Source of the DNA: an uncultured beta proteobacterium
Lineage (GTDB): Bacteria; Pseudomonadota; Gammaproteobacteria; Burkholderiales; SG8-39
Assembly: GCA_903859155.1 (NCBI GenBank)
Contig: CAIOLO010000089.1
Location: 1-64,000, forward strand
Reading direction: 5' to 3'
Length of the DNA stretch: 64,000 bases
In this document: positions 56,965-64,000 of the stretch, piece after piece
How positions within the stretch are numbered: the first letter of the stretch is position 1
Layout: each line of letters starts with the position of its first letter
Made by a program: the position numbers and the translations under genes
Notes under the pieces: generated by a model
The model's database searches: none
What the model was told of the DNA's origin: nothing
The model's input: the letters and a program-made list of their open reading frames with translations, nothing else

Positions 56965-57996
56965 ATGGAATTATCAAGAATCGACTGGCTGGCCCAGGTC
57001 CACGAAGATGCGCTGGAGCCCGATCTGCCTATCTGCGACAGCCATCACCATCTCTGGGACCGGCGCGCCAACCAGGCGCCGTTCGAGAACTACCTGGTGC
57101 GCGAGTACCTTGCCGAGTTCGGCGGACACCGCCTGGTGGCCTCGGTGTTCGCCGACTGCAATTCCATGTACCGCGCGCGCGGCCCCGAGGAAATGAAACC
57201 GGTCGGCGAAACCGAATTCGTGCAGGGCATGGCGGCGATGGCGGCAAGCGGCCTGTATGGCGATTGCGCGGTGGCCGCGGGCATCGTCGCCTATGCCGAC
57301 CTGAGTTTGGGGACGCGCATCGCGCCGGTGCTCGAGGCGCATGTCGCCGCAGCCCCCGGGCGCTTTCGCGGCATCCGCTTCGGCACGCATTGGGACGCCG
57401 ACCCGTCGGTGCGTCCGGGACGTTCGCATCATGCTGCACCCAACATGCTGGGCGATGCCGGTATCCGCGCGGGCCTCGCCTGCCTTGCGCGCATGGGACT
57501 GTGTTTCGATGCCTCGTTGTTCTTTCACCAGATCCCGGAACTCACGGCGCTGGCGCGCGCCCTGCCCGGAATGACGATCGTCCTCGGGCACCTGGGAGGG
57601 CTGCTCAATATCGGTCCCTATGCGGGGAGGAAGGACGAGATCTTCGCGCATTGGAAAAAAGATCTTGCCGAGCTGGCCACCTGTCCCAATGTCGTGGTGA
57701 AACTGGGTGGCATGGCCAATCCGCGCTTCGGTTTTGGCTGGCAGAACGAGAAGCGGCCGCCAACTTCGGATCAGTTCGTCGCGGCGACGCGCCGCTATTT
57801 CCTGACCGCAATCGAATTGTTCGGGCCGCATCGCTGCATGTTCGAGAGCAACTATCCGGTGGACAAGGTGTCCATTGCGTTCGCCGTCCTGTGGAACGCC
57901 TACAAGAAAATGACCGCCGATTTTTCACCCGCGGAGCGCGCCGAGTTGTTCTGCGGTACGGCGATGCGCGCCTATTGCCTGAGCGCTGCGATCTAG
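56965..57996 (+). CDS. Amidohydrolase (2-pyrone-4,6-dicarboxylate lactonase-like)
   Basis: A 343-residue metal-dependent hydrolase of the amidohydrolase-2 family. It has ICDSHHHLWD (HxH-type metal site), a mid-protein FRGIRFGTHWD, IVLGHLGG and the C-terminal MFESNYPVDK (active-site Asn/Asp region). Family members open lactones or decarboxylate aromatic ring-cleavage products. It precedes a convergent Bug gene. The leader (56884-56964) is AT-rich. Substrate unknown. Confidence 0.85.
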   Translation: MELSRIDWLAQVHEDALEPDLPICDSHHHLWDRRANQAPFENYLVREYLAEFGGHRLVASVFADCNSMYRARGPEEMKPVGETEFVQGMAAMAASGLYGDCAVAAGIVAYADLSLGTRIAPVLEAHVAAAPGRFRGIRFGTHWDADPSVRPGRSHHAAPNMLGDAGIRAGLACLARMGLCFDASLFFHQIPELTALARALPGMTIVLGHLGGLLNIGPYAGRKDEIFAHWKKDLAELATCPNVVVKLGGMANPRFGFGWQNEKRPPTSDQFVAATRRYFLTAIELFGPHRCMFESNYPVDKVSIAFAVLWNAYKKMTADFSPAERAELFCGTAMRAYCLSAAI

Positions 57997-58003
57997 CGCC
58001 GCT

Positions 58004-58984
58004 TCAATCGGCCTTGATATTCTTTTCGCGGATGATGCGCGACCACTTGGCGGCGTCCGCCTTGATCAGCGCGGCCAGTTCCTCCGGGCTGGAGGCGGCC
58101 GGCTCCGCGCCCGAGTCGCGCAGGCGCGTGCGCACAGACTCGTTACCCAGCGCCGCGCGCAGGCCGCGGTTGATCGCGTCCACCGTGGCGCGCGCTGTTT
58201 TCGCCGGCACCAGCAGCGCGTACCAGTTGTTCGACTCCACGCCGTTGATGCCCTGCTCGGCAAAGGTTTTTACTTCGGGCAGCAGCGTGTGGCGCCGCGG
58301 CGCCGCCACGGCGATGGCTTTCAACTTGCCGCCCTTGATCTGCCCGATGAAGCCGGGCAGATCGCCCAGGAATCCGGCGACGCGGCCGGCGAGCACATCG
58401 GTGATGACCTGCGCCGCGCCTTTGTAAGGCACGTGCAGCAGCTTGGCGCCGGTGGCCGCCTGCAGCAACTCCAGGGTGAGGTGCGGCGTACTGCCGCTGC
58501 CGGAGGAGCCGAATGGCGTGGGCTGCGCCGCTTTGATGGTGTCGGCGACGAATTCCGCGGCGCTGTTGGCCGGGTTCGATACGTTGACCACGAACACCGT
58601 GGAGTTGTTCACCACCACCGAGACCGGCGCGAAGTCACGCACCGGATCGTAGGGCAGCGGCGAATACAGCGCCGGGCTGATCGCGATTGCGCCCACGCTG
58701 GAGAGAAACATCACCGCGCCGTCAGGCGCGGCCTTGGCGACATATTCGGCGCCGATGTTGCCATTGGCGCCGGCGCGATTCTCCACCACCACGGTCTGTC
58801 CCAATTCGCGCCCGAGCGGCTCGGCAATCAGGCGCGCGACAAAATCGACCGGCCCGCCCGGTGTGAACGCGACGACGATCTGCGCGTTGCGTTGTGACTG
58901 GGCGAGGGCCGTGCCCGCGATGCACAGGCAGGCAAGTACTGCGCGGCGCAGCAGTCTGGGGAGCATTTTTCGGTGTGCGGACAT
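58004..58984 (-). CDS. Bug/TctC-family periplasmic solute-binding protein
   Basis: A 326-residue exported binding protein with a signal peptide ending near GTALAQ. Family motifs are AQIVVAFTPGGPVDFVARLIAEPLGRELGQTVVVENRAGANGNIG and APDGAVM. It lies 28 bp downstream of the EthD-like gene on the same strand and is probably co-transcribed with it. Convergent with the amidohydrolase gene. Confidence 0.87.
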   Translation of the reverse strand: MSAHRKMLPRLLRRAVLACLCIAGTALAQSQRNAQIVVAFTPGGPVDFVARLIAEPLGRELGQTVVVENRAGANGNIGAEYVAKAAPDGAVMFLSSVGAIAISPALYSPLPYDPVRDFAPVSVVVNNSTVFVVNVSNPANSAAEFVADTIKAAQPTPFGSSGSGSTPHLTLELLQAATGAKLLHVPYKGAAQVITDVLAGRVAGFLGDLPGFIGQIKGGKLKAIAVAAPRRHTLLPEVKTFAEQGINGVESNNWYALLVPAKTARATVDAINRGLRAALGNESVRTRLRDSGAEPAASSPEELAALIKADAAKWSRIIREKNIKAD

Positions 58985-59012
58985 GCGGATTCCTTTTCGA
59001 CTATGACGGAAA

Positions 59013-59597
59013 TCAGGCGAACGGCTCGTGCCTGAACAGGGTCCTCTTGGTGTTGCGGAAATTCGGCCGCACCCGCGAACTCCAGGCGGTATTGCGCACT
59101 GCCAGCCATTCGGGACGCTCCAGTGTCCCCGCTTCGGTCAGATCGTAGGCGGCGATGTATCGCGGCTTGTGCGACAGGTTGCGGTAGCGCGCCGCGGCAA
59201 TGCAACCGGGCACCGCTGCGAGTCCGGGCAGGTGTTCCGTGTCGTACCAGTCGTTCAGTTCCTGCTCGGGGCCGGCATCGACATCGGTTTCGACCACATA
59301 GTGAAAATCGGCTGTGCAGCCTCGTGCCGGGCCGTCCCTGTGGAGCAGCGGCGCAATTGCGCTGGCGGTCAGACCCTGGTCAACGAGGCTCCGGGTTGCA
59401 CAGGGCTCCAGCGAGGCGGCAAGGCCGAGCGCGTCTTGCGGCGTGAGCAGATAACAATAGAGTTCCGCATCCGACACCGCCTTGAAGCAGGCGTCGACGG
59501 AAAATCCGAGCGTTGTCGCCAGAAGGTGCAACTCCCGGCGCCAGTCAACATGGGCGCCAGGGCGCGTTTTGAGCAGAATCCGGTTGCTTGTCATCAT
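59013..59597 (-). CDS. EthD/dimeric alpha-beta-barrel-like protein
   Basis: A 194-residue protein with ELNDWYDTEHLPGLAAVPGCIAAARYR in the C-terminal half. This is the pattern of EthD-like or small-molecule-binding ferredoxin-like alpha-beta barrels, which assist in degradation of organic compounds. The N-terminal half appears to be a more diverged repeat of the same fold. The precise function is unknown. It lies upstream of, and on the same strand as, the Bug gene at 58004. Confidence 0.65.
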   Translation of the reverse strand: MMTSNRILLKTRPGAHVDWRRELHLLATTLGFSVDACFKAVSDAELYCYLLTPQDALGLAASLEPCATRSLVDQGLTASAIAPLLHRDGPARGCTADFHYVVETDVDAGPEQELNDWYDTEHLPGLAAVPGCIAAARYRNLSHKPRYIAAYDLTEAGTLERPEWLAVRNTAWSSRVRPNFRNTKRTLFRHEPFA

Positions 59598-59716
59598 GGC
59601 CGCCCGCAGACTATCACGGGCTGTTTGCCGCGGCTTGCTGCGGCCTTGTGGGCGGTGCGCGATTCGTCCAAGATGGCTGTCACGGCGTTCGTTTCGAATA
59701 CAACGGGAGACACAGC

Positions 59717-60691
59717 ATGGTCAAAACGATTAAGCGCTTGATTGCAGTCCTGGCGGCCGCGCCGCTGCTTTGCCATGCGCAGAGCTATCCGGTGAAGCCG
59801 GTCGTCCTGGTGACGCAGTTTGCCCCGGGGAGCACCGGCGACACGCTGTGCCGCATCATGGCCGAGAGCATGAAGGAGGTGATGGGCCAGCCGGTTATCG
59901 TCGACAACCGCGCCGGCGCCGGCGGTGTGCTGGCCGCCGAGTACGTGGTGCGCGCCGCACCCGACGGCTATACCCTGCTGGTGGGCACCACCGGCACGCA
60001 GATCATGCGGGTGCATCTGGCGAAGAACAGTTCGTTCGATCCGGTGAAGGATTTCACCCCGATCACCGAGGTCGGCGAAACCCCGACCCTGTGGGTGGCC
60101 AATCCGTCTTTCGGCCCGAATTCTTTCCGCGAAATGATCGACTATGCGCGCGCCAACCCGGGGACCGTGACCTACGGAACCTCGGGTATCGGCTCGCCGC
60201 ATCACCTTTCCGGGGAGTTGCTGCGGCAGATGGCAGGGGTCACCATGATTCACGTGCCCTACAAGGCATCCGCGCAGGCCTTGCAGGATACCGTGGCCGG
60301 CCAGTTGAACACCACCTTCGCCATCTCGGGTCTTGCGGTGCCATCGGTGCGCGCCGGCAAGGTCAAAGCGCTCGCCATCGTGCGCAGCCAGCGCTTCAAG
60401 CCCCTGCCCGATGTGCCGACGGTCGGCGAAATTGTTCCCGGATTCGAGACGCCGCCGGCCTGGACCGGCCTGTTCGGCCCGGCCGGCATGCCGGTGCCGC
60501 TCACCACGCGCGTTCACGCCGAAGTGGTCAGGGCGCTCAACGTGCCGGCGGTGCGCACACGACTGTCGGAGCAGCAGCACTTTGAAGTGATCACCAACGA
60601 GACGCCCGCGGCATTTGCAGCGCAGATCAGGCGCGAGATCGACCTGGTCGGCAGAATAGTCAAGGGGGCTGGCATCAAACCAACGGAATGA
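59717..60691 (+). CDS. Bug/TctC-family periplasmic solute-binding protein
   Basis: A 324-residue exported binding protein starting MVKTIKRLIAVLAAAPLLCHAQ. Motifs: YPVKPVVLVTQFAPGSTGDTLCRIMAE, VDNRAGAGGVLAAEYVV and APDGYTLL. The start was moved from 59588 to 59717, where the signal peptide begins. It is divergent from the EthD-like gene and convergent with the LysR gene, and probably serves the hydantoinase/oxoprolinase pathway next door (inference). Confidence 0.88.
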   Translation: MVKTIKRLIAVLAAAPLLCHAQSYPVKPVVLVTQFAPGSTGDTLCRIMAESMKEVMGQPVIVDNRAGAGGVLAAEYVVRAAPDGYTLLVGTTGTQIMRVHLAKNSSFDPVKDFTPITEVGETPTLWVANPSFGPNSFREMIDYARANPGTVTYGTSGIGSPHHLSGELLRQMAGVTMIHVPYKASAQALQDTVAGQLNTTFAISGLAVPSVRAGKVKALAIVRSQRFKPLPDVPTVGEIVPGFETPPAWTGLFGPAGMPVPLTTRVHAEVVRALNVPAVRTRLSEQQHFEVITNETPAAFAAQIRREIDLVGRIVKGAGIKPTE

Positions 60692-60863
60692 GCCTTGGGA
60701 AATTTGCGGGTTGCTGACTTTGGAGGACGAAGCTGCAAGAGGGCAATCAAAGGGCCGCCTCCTTTCCTCGGGTTGATGCTCGCCTTCTCTGGGCGGTGGC
60801 ATTCGAACCGTGGTTTGGCAATCAGATGCTTGGAGAGACCGGTGCTGCTCCGTGCGGCATTCT

Positions 60864-61790
60864 TCAGGACGATTCGAAACCGCCGTTGACGTTTCGGCAG
60901 GAGTTCTGGATTTCCGTAATGAGGATGCGACTGAGCGGCGAAAGGTTAGATGCGCCACGATGCATGATGCCTATGGGTCTGCGGAATACCGGAGAGTTGA
61001 GGCTGATTTCCATTATGCCGTCGTCGCTGCCCTCGTCATGAATCAGGCCCTTGGGCAACACGGCCACAAGGTCGCTGTCGGCGAGTATCGATTGGATGAA
61101 CGTCTCGGAACCGCCCTCCACCGTGGCTGCCGGCGGCGTTGAACCCTCCAGCCTGAAGTACTCGTCGATGCGCTGCCGGTGCGCTGAGCCCAGCCTGGGA
61201 TAGATCCACGGATATTTTCCGAGTTCGCGCACATTGAGGTTCTGGCTGCGCACCAGCGGGTGGTTACGCCGGACCGTGATTACCAGTTCGTCGTAGAACA
61301 ATATGTTCTGTTGCATGCCGTCTTCGAGCGGGCCGTTCGCCAGGATGCCGACGATGAAATCGAACTGTCCGCGGCGGAACGCGGGAACCAGGTCGGAGTT
61401 ATTGAGTTCGGTCACGGACACTGTCACCTCCGGCCGCACTTTCATGAGCCGGACAATCGCCGAGGGCAGATAGCTCTTGGCGATCAAAGGGATGACACCG
61501 ACCGCGACACTGCCTTTGCGCGCCCCGCGCAATGCCTCAATTTCGCTGCGCGCCCGGTCGAGTTCCGCGTCTACGCGCTTGGCGTGGTCGTATAGACACT
61601 CGCCGTAGATGGTGGGGCGCATGCCTCGTGAATGTCGTTCCAGCAGCTTGACCTTGAGTTCCTGCTCAAGGTGCCGCAGGCTCTTGGTAAGGGCCGGCTG
61701 GGAGATGTTGAGCACGCCGGATGCCTTGGTGAGCCCCCCCGACTCGACCACGCAGAGAAACTGCTCGATTTGCCGGCTGTTGAGTCCCAT
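60864..61790 (-). CDS. LysR-family transcription regulator
   Basis: A 308-residue LysR protein. The helix-turn-helix is GGLTKASGVLNISQPALTKSLRHLE and the effector domain follows from about residue 90. It is divergent from the hydantoinase B gene with a 90-bp gap, the usual arrangement for a regulator of its neighbour. A palindrome overlaps its start codon. Confidence 0.88.
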   Translation of the reverse strand: MGLNSRQIEQFLCVVESGGLTKASGVLNISQPALTKSLRHLEQELKVKLLERHSRGMRPTIYGECLYDHAKRVDAELDRARSEIEALRGARKGSVAVGVIPLIAKSYLPSAIVRLMKVRPEVTVSVTELNNSDLVPAFRRGQFDFIVGILANGPLEDGMQQNILFYDELVITVRRNHPLVRSQNLNVRELGKYPWIYPRLGSAHRQRIDEYFRLEGSTPPAATVEGGSETFIQSILADSDLVAVLPKGLIHDEGSDDGIMEISLNSPVFRRPIGIMHRGASNLSPLSRILITEIQNSCRNVNGGFESS

Positions 61791-61803
61791 AACCTGGGGT
61801 TAT
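61789..61803. promoter_or_regulatory. Palindrome ATAACC-TGG-GGTTAT at the lysR start
   Basis: This perfect 6-3-6 palindrome overlaps the lysR start codon by two bases in the 90-bp divergent gap with the hydantoinase gene. It includes the T-N11-A layout of LysR sites. It is a candidate autoregulatory operator. Confidence 0.45.
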
Positions 61804-61880
61804 ATATCGGGTTGAAAGATTGATTATACATAGCAGGCTTCGGCGGTTCATCATGCCATTGGCAACCTGGAGCAGTCGCA

Positions 61881-63614
61881 ATGGACCCGATTACCCTTGA
61901 AATCATCAATTCATCCCTCGCGGCCTACGCCGACGAGATGACCAACAGCTTCTGGCGCAGTTCCTACAGCTACATGAACTATGAGGTGCGCGATTTCGCG
62001 GTCGGGTTCATCGATCGCGAGGGCCGTATCATCACCCAGTCGCGCTATACCCATCCCGCTTTCACTGGCGACCTGGGATACGTGGTCAAGGCCGCGGTCG
62101 ATGATATCGGCGAAAGCAATATTTCCCAGGGCGATATCATCGTCACCAACGACCCGGTGGTGCAGGGGCAGCACCTCAACAACACCGTGGTGTTCGCGCC
62201 CCTGATTTGTGACGGCAGGATATTTGCCTACTCCTGCGTGCGCGCGCATCTGCACGACGTTGGCGGCGCGACGGTGGGTTCCGGCGGTCCCGGAGCCACC
62301 GAGATCTTCCAGGAGGGGCTGCAGATCAGCGCGTCGCGGTTGTACCGTAAGGGCGTGGCCAACGAAGAGTTGTACCGTCTGATAGAGCGAAATACCCGCT
62401 TTCCAGAAATCGTGCGGGGCGATCTGAATGCGCAGGTGGCTGCAAGCAAGTTGGGATTACGGAGGTTCCTCGAACTGATCGAGAAGTTCGGCCGCGCGAC
62501 GATCGAGAAGGCGGTGATGGCCTCCTGGGACATGGCCGAGCGTGCCGCGCGCAAGGCGGTGAGCGCAATCCCTTCCGGGCGCTATTACGCAGAATCGTTC
62601 CTCGACAACGACGGGATCGATCTCGAGAAGCCGGTGCCGATCCGCGTGCATGTCGAAATCAAAGGGGAGGAGATGACCATCGACTTCTCGGATATCTCCG
62701 ACCAGGTGAAGGGCGCTATGAACAGCGGCTACTATGGCGGCGCGACCAACGTCGGGCGCATCGTCTTCAAATGCCTGACCACGCCGCGGCTGCCTTCCAA
62801 CGAAGGGTGTTTTCGCCCGCTGACAATCATCTGCCCCGAAGGCAAAATCCTCAACGCTCGCCGGCCAGCGGCGTTGTACGAGTGGTCGGTGACCTTTCCC
62901 ACCATTATCGATACCACGCTAAAGGCTTTGTCCAATGCGCTAGTCAGCCGCGTGCCGGCGGCGACCCGAGGCGATCCGCGTGGCGCCTGGATCAGCGGCT
63001 TCAACGAAGCGACGCGCAAATACTTCACGATTAATATTCCGCACCCGGGTGGCCACGGTGCGAGGCCGACCGCCGACGCGCCTTCGCCCAAGTGCTCGAT
63101 ACAACAGGGCAATGAACACGGCCTGCCAATCGAAATCGTCGAAACCAAGAATCCGGTGATCTTCGAGCGTTACGCTTTGCGCGAGGATTCCGGCGGGGCG
63201 GGGCGTTATCGCGGCGGCCTGGGTACGGATGTCATGGCCTATCTCGAACTGGATTGCGATGTGCGCAACCAGATGAGTCGCTCCAAGTGCCCGCCCTGGG
63301 GGCTCGACGGCGGCGGCAACGGCGCGACCAATATCGCATTTACCGTGGATAAGGGCAGGGAAAGCCCGTTGCTGCGCACCAAGATTCACCGTCTGGCTTC
63401 AGGCGAGCGCGTGCGCGTTCTCACCGGCGGGGGCGGCGGGCACGGTGATCCGTTTGATCGTCCCGCGGACAAGGTGCGGGACGACGCGGTCGACGGCTAT
63501 ATTTCCATCGCAGCGGCGCGTGATTGCTACGGCGTGGTCATGAACCAGAAATTCGAAATTGACGAACAAGCGACGGCAACGAGCCGTAACAAGCGTGGAG
63601 AGGCGGCACAATGA
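61881..63614 (+). CDS. hyuB: Hydantoinase B/oxoprolinase family protein
   Basis: A 577-residue HyuB-type subunit of the ATP-dependent N-methylhydantoinase/5-oxoprolinase/acetone-carboxylase-like group. The start DPITLEIINSSLAAYADEMTNSFWRSSYSYMNYEVRDF is typical. Other conserved parts are ITQSRYTHPAFTGDLGY, NDPVVQGQHLNNTVVFAP, DFSDISDQVKGAMNSGYYG and the Gly-rich ending RVLTGGGGGHGDPFDRP. The usual order of A before B is reversed. ATGA couples it to the next gene. Confidence 0.9.
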   Translation: MDPITLEIINSSLAAYADEMTNSFWRSSYSYMNYEVRDFAVGFIDREGRIITQSRYTHPAFTGDLGYVVKAAVDDIGESNISQGDIIVTNDPVVQGQHLNNTVVFAPLICDGRIFAYSCVRAHLHDVGGATVGSGGPGATEIFQEGLQISASRLYRKGVANEELYRLIERNTRFPEIVRGDLNAQVAASKLGLRRFLELIEKFGRATIEKAVMASWDMAERAARKAVSAIPSGRYYAESFLDNDGIDLEKPVPIRVHVEIKGEEMTIDFSDISDQVKGAMNSGYYGGATNVGRIVFKCLTTPRLPSNEGCFRPLTIICPEGKILNARRPAALYEWSVTFPTIIDTTLKALSNALVSRVPAATRGDPRGAWISGFNEATRKYFTINIPHPGGHGARPTADAPSPKCSIQQGNEHGLPIEIVETKNPVIFERYALREDSGGAGRYRGGLGTDVMAYLELDCDVRNQMSRSKCPPWGLDGGGNGATNIAFTVDKGRESPLLRTKIHRLASGERVRVLTGGGGGHGDPFDRPADKVRDDAVDGYISIAAARDCYGVVMNQKFEIDEQATATSRNKRGEAAQ

Positions 63615-64000
63615 TCAGGATTGCGACGGATGTCGGCGGGACCTTCACCGATCTCGCAGCCTACGACTCTGAAACGGGCGAATTCATCATCGCCAAGGCG
63701 AGCACCACGCCTGAAGTCGTCAATGGCGTGAGCGATGTGATGCACAAGGCGCGGGTCGACGCAGCAAAAGCAGATTATTTCATTCACGGCAGCACCATCG
63801 CCATCAACACGGTGATCGAGAAAAAAGGCGTTGTCACGGGCTTGATTACGACGCGCGGCTTTCGTGACGTGCTGGAGATCGCGCGCGGAAATATCGTCAA
63901 TTCCTTCGACTTGCTGTTTACGACGCCACCACCGCTGGTTCCCAGGCGTTTGCGGCTGGAGATCGACGAAAGAATCCGCGCCGACGGCAGTATCTTGCGC
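63611..64000 (+). CDS. hyuA: Hydantoinase A/oxoprolinase family protein (partial, runs off the window)
   Basis: The first 130 residues of a HyuA-type ATP-binding subunit. It starts MIRIATDVGGTFTDLAAYD, the N-terminal ATP-site motif DVGGTFTD, followed by HGSTIAINTVIEKKG and ITTRGFRDVLEIARGN. It is absent from the ORF track because the frame is open at the right edge. It overlaps the hyuB stop by 4 bp. The substrate is not evident. The remaining part lies outside the window. Confidence 0.9.
   Translation, partial: MIRIATDVGGTFTDLAAYDSETGEFIIAKASTTPEVVNGVSDVMHKARVDAAKADYFIHGSTIAINTVIEKKGVVTGLITTRGFRDVLEIARGNIVNSFDLLFTTPPPLVPRRLRLEIDERIRADGSILR

Overview
The window is a GC-rich chromosomal segment from what is most likely a facultatively anaerobic, nitrate-respiring betaproteobacterium of a Burkholderiales/Rhodocyclales type. 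Three things point that way: the many orphan Bug/TctC-type periplasmic binding proteins, the proteobacterial FNR/Dnr/NarK1-NarK2/NarGHJI/NorCBQD gene set, and the NhaR and HtpX relatives. No rRNA, tRNA, CRISPR array, transposase or integrase was recognised. The segment looks like ordinary chromosome with two catabolic islands and one large anaerobic-respiration island.

Region 1 (1-9.5 kb) is anaerobic control. A leftward unit encodes a receiver-only response regulator, an FNR with all four cluster cysteines, a small acidic protein and a Lon-type protease. Two tandem TAGG-N6-CCTA palindromes precede it. Next come a NarL-type response regulator and a PAS histidine kinase (leftward), a strong FNR box, and hemN with a beta-CASP metallo-beta-lactamase (rightward). 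A 75-bp-period direct repeat sits at the left edge.

Region 2 (9.6-17.7 kb) is a catabolic island. Three Bug binding proteins flank two pairs of MaoC/hot-dog dehydratase subunits (apparently a duplicated heterodimer) and two class III CoA-transferases. Region 3 (17.9-23.3 kb) holds stress and ion genes (TerC, Tim44-like, NhaR-like, an HPF-like protein, HtpX) and the remnant of a deleted Bug gene.

Region 4 (23.3-50.6 kb) is the respiration island: pyruvate:ferredoxin oxidoreductase and a dihydroorotate-dehydrogenase-like partner, narK1-narK2-narGHJI with a parvulin isomerase, an FMN oxidoreductase and a cytochrome c, norCB, then norQ, a small membrane protein, a CcoG-like ferredoxin and norD, a DUF2249 protein, a Dnr-like regulator and a FeoB-like transporter with a degenerate G3 motif. 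FNR-type sites stand before narK1, the FMN oxidoreductase, norC and (weaker) the DUF2249 gene. Together these genes reduce nitrate to nitrite and NO to N2O. No nitrite reductase or N2O reductase is present in the window.

Region 5 (50.8-64 kb) has a Sel1-repeat protein, a second catabolic island (PDR-type reductase, MetE-C-like protein, amidohydrolase, EthD-like protein, three Bug proteins, a LysR regulator, hydantoinase/oxoprolinase B and the start of A) and a small MNT nucleotidyltransferase/HEPN module next to a possible helicase remnant.
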